Below, one piece after another: positions 15,877-23,854 of a stretch of 64,000 nt of DNA; positions within the stretch are counted from its first letter, which is position 1; each line of letters begins with the position of its first letter. Source of the stretch: Prosthecobacter sp. (lineage in GTDB: Bacteria; Verrucomicrobiota; Verrucomicrobiia; Verrucomicrobiales; Verrucomicrobiaceae); the NCBI RefSeq assembly GCF_029946185.1, contig NZ_JAQSEA010000010.1, positions 21,176 through 85,175 on the forward strand, written 5' to 3'. The notes beneath the pieces were generated by a model, which worked only from the letters and a program-made list of their open reading frames with translations, did not search any database and had not been told where the DNA came from. The translations under genes were made by a program, and so were the position numbers.

Positions 15877-16602
15877 TCAACGCAGCTCATGCCCCAAAAT
15901 CGCCAGCGTGGCGATGCAAGCGGTCTCAGCCCGCAGCACCAACGGGCCTAGCGTGACCGGTACAAAGCCCGCCGCAAAAGCCTGCGCTTCTTCTTCCGTA
16001 GTGAAATCGCCTTCCGGGCCGATCAAGACGGCCACGCTGGTGGGTCTCGATTCCGGCAAAGCTTGCTTGAGCGTGCGGCTGTGTTCGCTCAGCGCAGGAA
16101 TCAGTTTGAAGTCAGCCTGAAAAGTCAAACCCATGGCGAGCGCAATGGGTGCCTTCAATTCAGGCACGAACGGTGTGTGACACTGCTTCGCACTTTCGAT
16201 CATGTGACGCCGCCATTTGGCGAGTTTCTTTTCCACCTGCGCGGAATCGAGATGAACCACGGTGCGCTCGGTGATGACAGGCTGCACACTTGCCGCGCCC
16301 AGCTCCACCGCCTTTTCGAGCATCCACTCAAAGGGCTCGGCCTTGATCAGCGCGGGCAGCAGATGGATCGAGGTTTGAAACGGCTCGACGCATGTTTCAG
16401 AACGGATCACGGCCTGCACCGTCGATTTGGTCACCTGCGTGATCTCGCAGACGGCCACGCGGCCTGCCCCATCAAAAATCTCGATGACATCCCCCGCCTG
16501 TTTCCGCATCACCCGCCCACAATGCTGCGCCTCATCCCCGCCGAGCGTGAGACGCGGCGTGGTCCAGTCAGCAGCAGGGAGATGGAAGCGGGGCAGGGAC
16601 AT
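15877..16602 (-). CDS. rsmE: 16S rRNA (uracil1498-N3)-methyltransferase RsmE
   Basis: 241 aa, close to the usual 240-250. RsmE methylates U1498 of 16S rRNA with S-adenosylmethionine. An N-terminal PUA-like domain (LTLGGDEAQHCGRVMRKQAGD) is followed by a SPOUT methyltransferase domain. The knot motifs are seen as LIGPEGDFTTEE and VTLGPLVLRAETA, and KAVELGAASVQPVITERTV is typical. I use the ATG at 16602; the track's longer start adds 26 poorly conserved residues. It may be co-transcribed with the DUF5329 gene. Confidence 0.94.
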   Translation of the reverse strand: MSLPRFHLPAADWTTPRLTLGGDEAQHCGRVMRKQAGDVIEIFDGAGRVAVCEITQVTKSTVQAVIRSETCVEPFQTSIHLLPALIKAEPFEWMLEKAVELGAASVQPVITERTVVHLDSAQVEKKLAKWRRHMIESAKQCHTPFVPELKAPIALAMGLTFQADFKLIPALSEHSRTLKQALPESRPTSVAVLIGPEGDFTTEEEAQAFAAGFVPVTLGPLVLRAETACIATLAILGHELR

Positions 16603-16716
16603 AGGTGGGTGCGCGGGTAATGAGCTTGTCTGCTTGGGCTCTTCAGGCAAGCAAGTCAAGCTGGAGGCGGAACCATTCATTGATGGGTATTTTGATCTAG
16701 ACTTCTAGGAAATAGT

Positions 16717-16739
16717 ATGTTTGTTTGTTAAACAAACAT
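16717..16739. promoter_or_regulatory. Perfect inverted repeat between divergent genes
   Basis: ATGTTTGTTT and AAACAAACAT form a perfect 10-bp inverted repeat around a 3-nt centre. It lies 36 nt before the start of the unknown membrane-protein gene and 115 nt before divergent rsmE. Its AT-rich symmetry and position suggest an operator; it could also fold in RNA, but no T-tract follows. Confidence 0.45.
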
Positions 16740-16774
16740 TCAATAAGAGCCTCAAAAACAGCATATTATTCGTC

Positions 16775-18229
16775 ATGAAATCTTCATCTTTACGTTCCAA
16801 GCCGATGCCACTCCTCGTGCTGTTCTTGATGATGGCGGGCATTTCAGGTGTCGCAGGTGACGAGCCCGCTAACATGATCACGGGCAAAGCGAATCTCGGC
16901 AAGAAGGTGAAGGAACGGCTTCTGTCATCCGATACCGCCATGCCGAAGCTTCTGGCCTTTGGCGAAATCATGGAAGGCGGGAAGTTCCGTCTCGTGCCCG
17001 CCGACACCACCCTCGATGCAAAATTTTCCTCCGATGTCTTCGTGGTCATCAACGACCTTGACGGCTTGTTCGGCGAACTGTTGGAGCCTGAGACCGAGTA
17101 TGCAAAAAACTGGAAATTGATCGTTAACAGGACCGGCGAAGATCAGTTGAAACGAGCAGCGCTTGAACGTGCAGAACAGAAGATTAAACTCGACAACGTT
17201 GACAAGGAACGTCTCGCCAAAGCATCCGATGCCACAGCGATGAACATGCTCAACGTGGAGCGTGGGAAGACCGATCTGGCGCTCAAAGATGCCGACAAAA
17301 AAGAGACGACGCTTACGACGCAGGTCGAATCCGCGAAACGGTTCATCAAACATGGCTTCAAACCGTTGAGTTTGAATTTCCGTCTGCGAATCGGCGGTGA
17401 AACGTTCGACAAACTCCATCCCACCGATGTGGCGGAGATGATCGATTCAGAGAAGTCGCTCTTTCTCCTGCGCTTCAATCTGCGTGACATTAACAAGGAC
17501 AAGGACGCATGGCTGAAGCTTTTGAAATCCAGCCCGATGACGTGCATGGTCGGTGACGTGGCACTGACGTATGTGTCAGAAAGCGGCAAGAAGAGCTACA
17601 TCGGCGTGGACAGCGGCTTTCGTCTCGGGATTCCGCTGTTCCGCTGGGAGTTCTGGATCAGCATGGGCATCATCGTCGGCTGCCTCGGCCTTTTCGTCTG
17701 GAAGGCGCCGACAACGGACGTGCTCCGTGACACCGGCATCACTCTCACCAACCTCACCCAGGTGAACCCGAACTACTGGCATCAGCACAAGCACCCGTTG
17801 AGTCTTGCGCGATTGCAGATGTCCATCTGGTTCTTCATCATCATCGGCTCGTTTGTTTTTCTATGGTCCACGACTGGCAGCCTCGCAGGCGTGAACAACA
17901 CCGCACTCATCCTCATGGGCATCAGCGGCGGGACGTCCATGTTTGCCGCCATCATCTCAGAAAAGAGAGATTGGGACGCGAAAAAGCGCGAGCCCGCAAA
18001 CGTGTCAGACAGCGCCTTCACCAACTGGTTCATCGACATTTTGAGTTCTGACGAAGGTATGACCATCCACCGTTTCCAGATGTTCGCCTGGACTCTGGTG
18101 CTTGCCGTCGTCTTTGTGAACGGCGTCCTGTCCGACTACGCCATGCCGCTGTTCAGTAACGAACTGCTCGGCCTGATGGGCATCAGCTCGGGTATCTATA
18201 TCGGCTTCAAGATCAAGGAAGGCAATTGA
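16775..18229 (+). CDS. Unknown membrane protein with duplicated RxQMxxW two-helix unit
   Basis: 484 aa from ATG 16775, which begins a good signal peptide (PMPLLVLFLMMAGISGVAG). The extracytoplasmic part (about 25-290) contains a charged coiled coil near 120-190. A first helix (WISMGIIVGCLGLFVW) follows. The end is a tandem duplication: SLARLQMSIWFFIIIGSFVFLW ... LMGISGGTSMFAAI and IHRFQMFAWTLVLAVVFVNG ... LMGISSGIYIGFKI. Each copy thus has an R-x-Q-M-x-x-W-led helix and an LMGIS-led helix. I do not recognise the family. Predicted five transmembrane segments with the N-terminal domain outside. Single-gene unit behind a palindromic operator candidate. Confidence 0.75.
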   Translation: MKSSSLRSKPMPLLVLFLMMAGISGVAGDEPANMITGKANLGKKVKERLLSSDTAMPKLLAFGEIMEGGKFRLVPADTTLDAKFSSDVFVVINDLDGLFGELLEPETEYAKNWKLIVNRTGEDQLKRAALERAEQKIKLDNVDKERLAKASDATAMNMLNVERGKTDLALKDADKKETTLTTQVESAKRFIKHGFKPLSLNFRLRIGGETFDKLHPTDVAEMIDSEKSLFLLRFNLRDINKDKDAWLKLLKSSPMTCMVGDVALTYVSESGKKSYIGVDSGFRLGIPLFRWEFWISMGIIVGCLGLFVWKAPTTDVLRDTGITLTNLTQVNPNYWHQHKHPLSLARLQMSIWFFIIIGSFVFLWSTTGSLAGVNNTALILMGISGGTSMFAAIISEKRDWDAKKREPANVSDSAFTNWFIDILSSDEGMTIHRFQMFAWTLVLAVVFVNGVLSDYAMPLFSNELLGLMGISSGIYIGFKIKEGN

Positions 18230-18235
18230 GAAGGC

Positions 18236-18252
18236 GGTGCGCCTGACGCACC
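18236..18252 (+). other. Short GC hairpin after the membrane-protein gene
   Basis: GGTGCG and CGCACC pair around a 5-nt loop 7 nt after the stop codon, in the gap between two convergent genes. It may help to terminate either transcript, but it lacks a T-tract, so I do not call it a Rho-independent terminator. Confidence 0.3.
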
Positions 18253-18269
18253 CCCATGCCGCTCACGCG

Positions 18270-19559
18270 TCAGCCAGCCATCAGCGCCTCAATTTCATCC
18301 GCCTCAATCGGAATATGCGCCATGAGATCAATGTTCTCATGCTCGCCGATGAAGATGTTGTTCTCCAGACGCACGCCGAGCTTCTCCTCACGGATGTAGA
18401 TGCCGGGCTCCACGGTGAAGACCATGCCAGCCTGCACCGGCTTCCACATGTGGCCCACGTCATGCACGTCGATGCCCAGCGGATGAGAGGTGCCGTGCGG
18501 AAAGTATTTTTTATACGCGGGCTTTTCGGGGTCCTGTTTGGCGATGTCGTCTTCGGTGATCAGTCCGAGGCCGAGCAGTTCTTTTTCCATCAGCTTGCCC
18601 ACCTCTTCCTGATACTCGCGAATGAGAATGCCTGGGCGCAGGATTTGGCAGCACGTTTTGAAGACGCGCAGCACGGCGTCATACACCTGGCGTTGGCGCG
18701 GCGTGAACTTGCCGTTCACAGGAATCGTCCGCGTGAGGTCGGCGTTGTAGTTGCCGTAGTTCGCGGCCACATCGAGCAGCAGCAGTTCACCATCCTGGCA
18801 CTGGCAGTGATTGGTGATGTAATGCAGCACGCAGGCGTTCGCGCCGCTAGCGATGATCGGCGTGTAGGCAAAGCCGCGCGCACGCTGGCGGATGAACTCA
18901 TGCGAAAGCTCGGCCTCGATCTCGAACTCCTGCACGCCGGGTTTCACAAACTTCAGCAAACGGTCAAAGCCCTCGCCCGTGATGCGGATGGCCTCATTCA
19001 GCGCCGTGATTTCATGCGGGCTCTTGATGACGCGGAGCTCGTGCATGAGCTGCGCGAGGCGGCGGTAGTCATGCAGCGGATACTCGCGCTGGCAGCGCTG
19101 CGTGAAGCGCATCTCCCGCGTTTCTGTGGGGATGGTGGCGCGGGTGTGCTCGTTCGAATTGAGGAAGACATGGTCTGCCTGGCAGATCACGGAGCGGAAC
19201 TGCGTCTCGAAGTCCTCCAGCCAGTGCACACGCGCGATGCCGCTGCGCTCCTGCGCCTGCTCCTTGCTGAGCTTCTCGCCCTCCCACACGGCGATGTGCT
19301 CGTTCGTTTCGCGCACAAACAACATCTCCCGCTGCTTCGGATCAACAGCATCAGGAAAGAGCACCAGAATCGTCTCCTCCTGATCGACACCGCTCAAATA
19401 AAACAGATCACTGTTTTGCACAAAGCCGAGGGAGCCGTCCGCATTCGTCGGCAGCACATCATTGGCATGTACGATCACCACCGACTGCGGCGGCAGCTTG
19501 GCATAAAGATGCTGACGGTTGGAGACAAACAGTTCGGCGGGCAGGGGTTGGTAGCGCAT
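18270..19559 (-). CDS. pepP: Xaa-Pro aminopeptidase (M24B)
   Basis: 429 aa from ATG 19559. It removes an N-terminal residue preceding proline using two metal ions. The N-terminal creatinase-like domain (about 1-165) carries the PepP pattern SDLFYLSGVDQEETILVLFP. The C-terminal pita-bread domain has the metal ligands in LLLLDVAANYGNYNADLTR (two Asp), FPHGTSHPLGIDVHD (His), TVEPGIYI (Glu) and VRLENNIFI (Glu). All five ligands are therefore present, suggesting an active cytosolic enzyme. A twin-hairpin repeat lies just upstream, after the protease-like gene on the same strand. Confidence 0.94.
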   Translation of the reverse strand: MRYQPLPAELFVSNRQHLYAKLPPQSVVIVHANDVLPTNADGSLGFVQNSDLFYLSGVDQEETILVLFPDAVDPKQREMLFVRETNEHIAVWEGEKLSKEQAQERSGIARVHWLEDFETQFRSVICQADHVFLNSNEHTRATIPTETREMRFTQRCQREYPLHDYRRLAQLMHELRVIKSPHEITALNEAIRITGEGFDRLLKFVKPGVQEFEIEAELSHEFIRQRARGFAYTPIIASGANACVLHYITNHCQCQDGELLLLDVAANYGNYNADLTRTIPVNGKFTPRQRQVYDAVLRVFKTCCQILRPGILIREYQEEVGKLMEKELLGLGLITEDDIAKQDPEKPAYKKYFPHGTSHPLGIDVHDVGHMWKPVQAGMVFTVEPGIYIREEKLGVRLENNIFIGEHENIDLMAHIPIEADEIEALMAG

Positions 19560-19565
19560 AGGAGT

Positions 19566-19625
19566 AGGGCAAGCGTCCCGCTTGCAGCAGGAAGCCGAAA
19601 TTGCACGCAAGCCGGAGGCTTGCAC
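19566..19625. repeat. Twin-hairpin REP-like element
   Basis: Two perfect 7-bp stem-loops lie 21 nt apart: GCAAGCG-tcc-CGCTTGC (19569-19585) and GCAAGCC-gga-GGCTTGC (19607-19623). They fill the 70-nt gap between two same-strand genes. The loops are complementary in type and the outer bases are AGGG and CCCT, so the whole unit is roughly palindromic. This looks like a REP/BIME-type repeat rather than a terminator; copy number cannot be judged from one window. Confidence 0.6.
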
Positions 19626-19629
19626 CCCT

Positions 19630-20712
19630 TTATTGCGCCACCACCGCCTTCGGCGGATGGCGGTCGGCCTTGATCCACTGCTGGACCTCGGTCCAGAAGG
19701 CTTCCACGGGCAGGGCAAAGGTGGTGACGCGGTCAACTCGTGCGATGTTGATGCCGACGACCTTGCCTTCGAGCGTGGCGACGGGGCCGCCCATGTCGGC
19801 GGGGAGGAGCGGGATGTCGTGCTGGAGGACTTCGGGGAAGTTGTCGTTGCGCAGGGAGATGCCGCCATTGGCGAAGTCTTCCCCCTCCCAGTTATTCAGC
19901 ACCTTGGTGCGGCTGGCGAGGCGGACCCGGCAGCTTTCCTCCTTGTTTTTGCGCAGGTAGTGGATGTCAATGATCTCACCGGGCTGGCGCCTTTTGACGA
20001 TGTCATAAACGCGATCAAGCGCCGCCACCTTTTCACCTGCAATGGTGATGAGGACATCGTCCTCCTGCAAACCGGCGGCCTCAGCTGGGCTTTCGCTGGC
20101 GATGCCAACGATGCGTACGCCTTTTCCATCTTTGGACGTCTTGGCATCCATGCGGATGCCCATGGCGGCTCCTTCGCCCGGAATGCGGCGGAATTTGGCG
20201 CTGACAATGCCGATGCGCGTTTCTTGGCCTGACTCGGCGACACTGCACAGCCACTGGCCGAGGCCGAGGGAATGGGCACCCCCAAAAGAAACTGCACGCA
20301 GGCCGGTGATGCCAACGGCCTGAGCCAGCACCAGATCCAACCGTGTGTCGCGGTGCACCTCGCGCAGATCGGCGCTGCGCCCGTCGCTGAAATTGATGCG
20401 TGTTTTCTGCAGCTCGGGCACTTCACTGGCCTTGATCAAAACGTAGCCGTCTTCACCCACAATGGTGGCGGTGCAGAGGGTGCGGCCCAGCGGGCTCTTA
20501 ATGCGCGCGGCACAGGCGATCGTGAGCGGCTTGAGCTTCTCGACCGCGGAGAGTGTGTGCTTCCCATTGGTGCGGTCTTCCTGAGGCAGAGGCAGGCGGG
20601 ACGGATCCGCCTGAAGAAAAAGAGGGCTGAGGAGGACGAGAAAGGCGGAATGACGAAAGCCAATGGATAAAACTCCCCACGCACGGCATGCGGCGGGCCT
20701 GACATTCGTCAT
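19630..20712 (-). CDS. HtrA-like pseudoprotease with PDZ inserted in the protease fold
   Basis: 360 aa from ATG 20712. The track's GTG start at 20808 would translate a repeat-like sequence, while the later ATG puts a signal peptide (SAFLVLLSPLFLQA) near the N-terminus. Trypsin-like strands occur at about 60-175 and again at 285-345, with a PDZ domain (about 185-270; SPAEAAGLQEDDVLITIAG) between them. Compared with the active neighbour the triad is lost: the His position is Ser96 (LIKASEV), Asp126 remains (RLDLVLA), and the Ser position is Met307 (PADMGGPV). It probably binds peptides or regulates the active protease encoded immediately upstream. Role inferred. Confidence 0.78.
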   Translation of the reverse strand: MTNVRPAACRAWGVLSIGFRHSAFLVLLSPLFLQADPSRLPLPQEDRTNGKHTLSAVEKLKPLTIACAARIKSPLGRTLCTATIVGEDGYVLIKASEVPELQKTRINFSDGRSADLREVHRDTRLDLVLAQAVGITGLRAVSFGGAHSLGLGQWLCSVAESGQETRIGIVSAKFRRIPGEGAAMGIRMDAKTSKDGKGVRIVGIASESPAEAAGLQEDDVLITIAGEKVAALDRVYDIVKRRQPGEIIDIHYLRKNKEESCRVRLASRTKVLNNWEGEDFANGGISLRNDNFPEVLQHDIPLLPADMGGPVATLEGKVVGINIARVDRVTTFALPVEAFWTEVQQWIKADRHPPKAVVAQ

Positions 20713-20800
20713 TGCTTCGCTTTGCTCACCCCTTCGGGGCAGCACACGCTTCGCGGTGCTGGCTGTCTCGCTTCGCTCGGCTCTGAATTCGGCATGCGTC
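20713..20800. repeat. GC-rich repeat-like block between the two protease genes
   Basis: The stretch contains several short hairpins: CCCCTTCGGGG, AGCAC...GTGCT and repeated CTTCGCT words, flanked by ATGACG/ATGAC-type words. Translated on the minus strand it would give RAERSETASTAKRVLPRRGEQSEA, which does not resemble protein sequence. It looks like an intergenic repeat that has merged with the 5' end of the downstream ORF. Confidence 0.45.
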
Positions 20801-20804
20801 ATTT

Positions 20805-21815
20805 TCACTGTCCTTCCTCCTGCGGTTTTTGCGCCAGTTGGACGGACAGGTCACGTTCCTTGCCGTGGGTTCTCAGTCTGATTTTGAGGGTGTCGCCGGC
20901 GGCAAGGGCACGCACGGTGGCGGTGAACTGCTGCTGGTCGGTCATGGCGTCGCCATTGACACTGAGGATGACATCCCCGGTACGAATGCCGGCCTTAAGA
21001 GCGGGCGAGGCGTCGATCACATCGGCCACCTCGAGATCGAGGCTGTCGTTCATCACGGTCGCCACCCCGAGATAGCCGCCTGCGCCCGTACCCCAGGTCT
21101 TGATGACCTGCGACTTCTGCATCGCCCCCCAGGAGCGGAGAAAAGGGGCCATGGAAACGTGGACGTTTTGATCCCGGCCCTCCCAGATCTGGCTGTGGAT
21201 GCCGATCACCTCGCCATTGAGATTGAACAGCGGGCCGCCAGAGTCGCCACCCATCAGCACGCAGTCGGTATGCAGGCTGTTGGCGGTTTGTTTGATGATC
21301 TTGCCCACGCGCAGCACGGGGCCGCGTGCCTTTTCGTAGCCGCCAGGGTGTCCGAGCGCAAAGCACCACTCGCCGGGCTGCGCCTTGGCGACTTCACGGC
21401 TCAGATTCACAAAGGGCCAGGGTTTGCCACGATCTTTCAGTCTCGCCAGTGCGGCATCGGTCGTTTTGTCCAGTCCTAGAGATTTGGCCGTGGTGATGGT
21501 GCCATCTTCCAAAATGATCTTCATCTCCTTGCCAGGGCCATTGGGGACATGGGCGGCGGTGAGCAGCAGTCCGTCGGCGGAAATGATGACGCCGCTGGCC
21601 GTGCCGTCGCCGGACTGGATGGCCACCAGCGCCTGACGCACTTGGGGCAGGAACTTCTGCACGCCGTTCTGGATCTTCAGAAGTTCGGCGATGTCGGCCT
21701 TCGGCGCTGGGTTTTTATCCGCCCCCCCCGCAGCCATGGCTGTTGTGGCAATGAGGCCGAACGCCACGGAGACCGTAGCGGCTCTGCGAGCCAAGGAAGT
21801 GCAGAGAGAGAACAT
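20805..21815 (-). CDS. HtrA/DegP-like serine protease with PDZ domain
   Basis: 336 aa from ATG 21815, giving a clean signal peptide (ATVSVAFGLIATTAMAAG). Trypsin-like protease domain with full triad: His89 in LLTAAHV, Asp120 in TTDAALARL, Ser192 in GGDSGGPL. One C-terminal PDZ domain (about 245-330; ASPALKAGIRTGDVILSVNG) makes it DegS-like in layout but periplasmic. It is predicted to degrade or sense misfolded envelope proteins. The stop lies just upstream of the pseudoprotease gene on the same strand, so the pair is probably co-expressed. Confidence 0.92.
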   Translation of the reverse strand: MFSLCTSLARRAATVSVAFGLIATTAMAAGGADKNPAPKADIAELLKIQNGVQKFLPQVRQALVAIQSGDGTASGVIISADGLLLTAAHVPNGPGKEMKIILEDGTITTAKSLGLDKTTDAALARLKDRGKPWPFVNLSREVAKAQPGEWCFALGHPGGYEKARGPVLRVGKIIKQTANSLHTDCVLMGGDSGGPLFNLNGEVIGIHSQIWEGRDQNVHVSMAPFLRSWGAMQKSQVIKTWGTGAGGYLGVATVMNDSLDLEVADVIDASPALKAGIRTGDVILSVNGDAMTDQQQFTATVRALAAGDTLKIRLRTHGKERDLSVQLAQKPQEEGQ

Positions 21816-21941
21816 GCGCGTGCTGGAGTTTACGTTCACCCGCCCGGCAGGTCAAACTGCGATCCTGCGGGGAATCTGCTGTTGAATACGGTGCCGGGCT
21901 GCGCTTCTCTCGGTCGTCTTACTCCCAATTACACTCTTTAC

Positions 21942-23318
21942 ATGAACTACGACCTCATTGTCATCGGCGGCGGGCCTGCGGGCTACGTCGGAGCTATCCG
22001 CGCAGCGCAACTCGGCAAAAAAGTGGCCTGTGTCGAAAACGACCGTGCCGGCGGCACCTGCCTGAACTGGGGCTGTATTCCTACCAAGGCTCTCCTGCGC
22101 AACGCCGAGCTGTATCATACCCTGACCCACCGCGCCGAGGAGTTCGGCCTCAAGATCGGCAGCATCGAGTACGACTGGTCCAAGGTCATCGGCCGCAGCC
22201 GTGGCGTCAGCGACAAGCTCAACAAGGGCATCGAGTTCCTCTTCAAGAAGAACAAGGTCGATTACATCCGTGGCACCGCCAGCATCCCTGCCGCAGGCAA
22301 GGTCGAAGTGACCGCTGCAGACGGCAAAACGGAAACCCACGATGCGGCTAACATCCTCATCGCTACCGGCGCCAAGACCCGCCCGATGCCCGGCTTCCCC
22401 TTCAACGGCAAGACCGTCATCGGCAGCAAGGAAGCCATGATGCTGGAAAAGCAGCCGAAGAGCATCATCGTCATCGGCGCAGGTGCCATCGGCATTGAGT
22501 TTGCCTACTTCTTCAACGCCTACGGCACCAAGGTGACCGTCGTTGAAATGCTGCCAGACGTGCTGCCAGTGGAAGACACCGAAGTCAGCAAGCTCCTGGA
22601 AAAGAGCCTGACCAAGTCCGGCATCCGCATTCTCACGAACACGAAGGTCACCGGCACCTCCGAAGACGGCAATGGCGTCAAAATCACCGTCGAAGGCGCT
22701 GCCAATGAAACGCTGGAGGCAGAAGTTTGCCTCGTCGCCATCGGCGTGGCCCCAGTGCTGCCCGGCGGCATGGAGATCAAGCTCACCGACCGCGGCTGGC
22801 TGCAGACCGACGACCGCTATCAGACCTCCGTCAAAGGCGTCTATGCTGCCGGCGACATCATCGGGCCACCCTGGCTCGCCCACGTGGCCAGCTACGAGGC
22901 TGTCCAGTGCGTGGAAGGTCTCTTCACCAAGAGCAAGCCGAAGAAAGTCGGCGTGTTCCCAGGCTGCACCTACTGCCATCCGCAGGTGGCCAGCATCGGC
23001 CTCACCGAGCGTGCGGCGAAGGAAAAGGGCCTCAAGTTCAAGGTCGGCAAGTTCCCGTATGCGGCCAGTGGCAAGGCTCTCGCCGCTGCTGAGTCCGAAG
23101 GCTTCGTCAAGATCCTCTACGGCGAACCTCACGGCGAAATCATCGGCGCACACATGATCGGCAGCGAAAGCACCGAGATGATCGCCGAGATCGGCCTCGC
23201 CATGAATCTGGAAGCCACCTGGGACGAAATCGAAGCCACCATCCACGCCCATCCGACTCTTAGCGAGATGGTCAAGGAGGCTACCGAAGTCGCCAAGGGG
23301 CATCCGATCCATGTGTGA
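21942..23318 (+). CDS. lpdA: Dihydrolipoyl dehydrogenase (E3)
   Basis: 458 aa from ATG 21942. Flavoprotein that reoxidises dihydrolipoamide with NAD+ in 2-oxoacid dehydrogenase complexes or the glycine cleavage system. FAD-binding GGGPAGYVGAIRA is at the N-terminus, the redox disulfide in GGTCLNWGCIPTK, the NAD-binding loop in IVIGAGAIGIEFAYFF, and the C-terminal His-Glu dyad in HAHPTLSEMVKEA. All catalytic elements are intact. No E1 or E2 gene is adjacent, although an E1-alpha pseudogene fragment lies 3.4 kb downstream. Confidence 0.97.
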   Translation: MNYDLIVIGGGPAGYVGAIRAAQLGKKVACVENDRAGGTCLNWGCIPTKALLRNAELYHTLTHRAEEFGLKIGSIEYDWSKVIGRSRGVSDKLNKGIEFLFKKNKVDYIRGTASIPAAGKVEVTAADGKTETHDAANILIATGAKTRPMPGFPFNGKTVIGSKEAMMLEKQPKSIIVIGAGAIGIEFAYFFNAYGTKVTVVEMLPDVLPVEDTEVSKLLEKSLTKSGIRILTNTKVTGTSEDGNGVKITVEGAANETLEAEVCLVAIGVAPVLPGGMEIKLTDRGWLQTDDRYQTSVKGVYAAGDIIGPPWLAHVASYEAVQCVEGLFTKSKPKKVGVFPGCTYCHPQVASIGLTERAAKEKGLKFKVGKFPYAASGKALAAAESEGFVKILYGEPHGEIIGAHMIGSESTEMIAEIGLAMNLEATWDEIEATIHAHPTLSEMVKEATEVAKGHPIHV

Positions 23319-23336
23319 GTGAACTCGTGACGCGCC

Positions 23337-23552
23337 ATGCCGCATGATGATCTGCTCGATTTCGGCGACCTCGCCGAGATGATCATCGGCGGCTGGCGCT
23401 ATCTCTTGAGTCGGAAGTACCGGCTCAAGAAGCACCGCGAGTGGCAGAATGATGGATGGGTTTGGATAACGCTCGAAATCATCCTTGGCGTATTCGGAGT
23501 TCTAGTATCGCTTTGGCTGCTGAATTTGGTGGTCTTTTCAATGTTGAAGTAA
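23337..23552 (+). CDS. Small membrane protein, hypothetical
   Basis: 71 aa, 18 nt after lpdA. The first 40 residues are charged (LLSRKYRLKKHREWQNDGW) and the last 28 form one hydrophobic helix (ITLEIILGVFGVLVSLWLLNLVVF). No family recognised. The short spacing suggests transcription with lpdA. Confidence 0.5.
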   Translation: MPHDDLLDFGDLAEMIIGGWRYLLSRKYRLKKHREWQNDGWVWITLEIILGVFGVLVSLWLLNLVVFSMLK

Positions 23553-23656
23553 GGCGGCCCGAAGGGCTTAGGATGCTGAAAGAACCTGTCTTGCGTGACA
23601 ACGCTTTACCTCTACCATCAGGGGATATGTCACCCGCCGCCCTTTCACTGCTGAAC

Positions 23657-23854
23657 ATGAACCGTCTGGATCGCACGGCGGTTTCGGTGGGCACGTTCGA
23701 AGATCAGCGACGCGAGGATTACGAGTACTGGATGTCGCGTCCGGCACGGGAGCGCTTTCTAGGAATCGAAAAATTACGACTGGCCTACTATGGAGAGGAT
23801 GCTCTCAGACGATTTGACCGAGTTTTTGAGGTATCTCAACGAGGAGAAGGTTGA
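23657..23854 (+). CDS. Small partner protein of the nucleotidyltransferase (antitoxin-like)
   Basis: 65 aa. It contains MNRLDRTAVSVGTFEDQ, YWMSRPARERFLGIEKLRLAYYG and a basic/acidic tail. Small proteins of this pattern commonly precede DUF6036-like nucleotidyltransferases, as here. The start is uncertain: ATG 23657 (family-like) or ATG 23627, preceded by AGGGG at very short spacing. The last 65 nt overlap the nucleotidyltransferase gene in another frame, implying tight translational coupling. An antitoxin role is inferred from arrangement only. Confidence 0.65.
   Translation: MNRLDRTAVSVGTFEDQRREDYEYWMSRPARERFLGIEKLRLAYYGEDALRRFDRVFEVSQRGEG

Noticed and set aside
18236-18252. Hairpin as a Rho-independent terminator
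   Set aside because: The stem is only 6 bp and no T-tract follows on either strand.
18237-19673. 478-aa plus-strand ORF opposite pepP
   Set aside because: Antisense shadow of an M24B peptidase with all five metal ligands.
21852-23435. 527-aa minus-strand ORF opposite lpdA
   Set aside because: Antisense shadow of dihydrolipoyl dehydrogenase.
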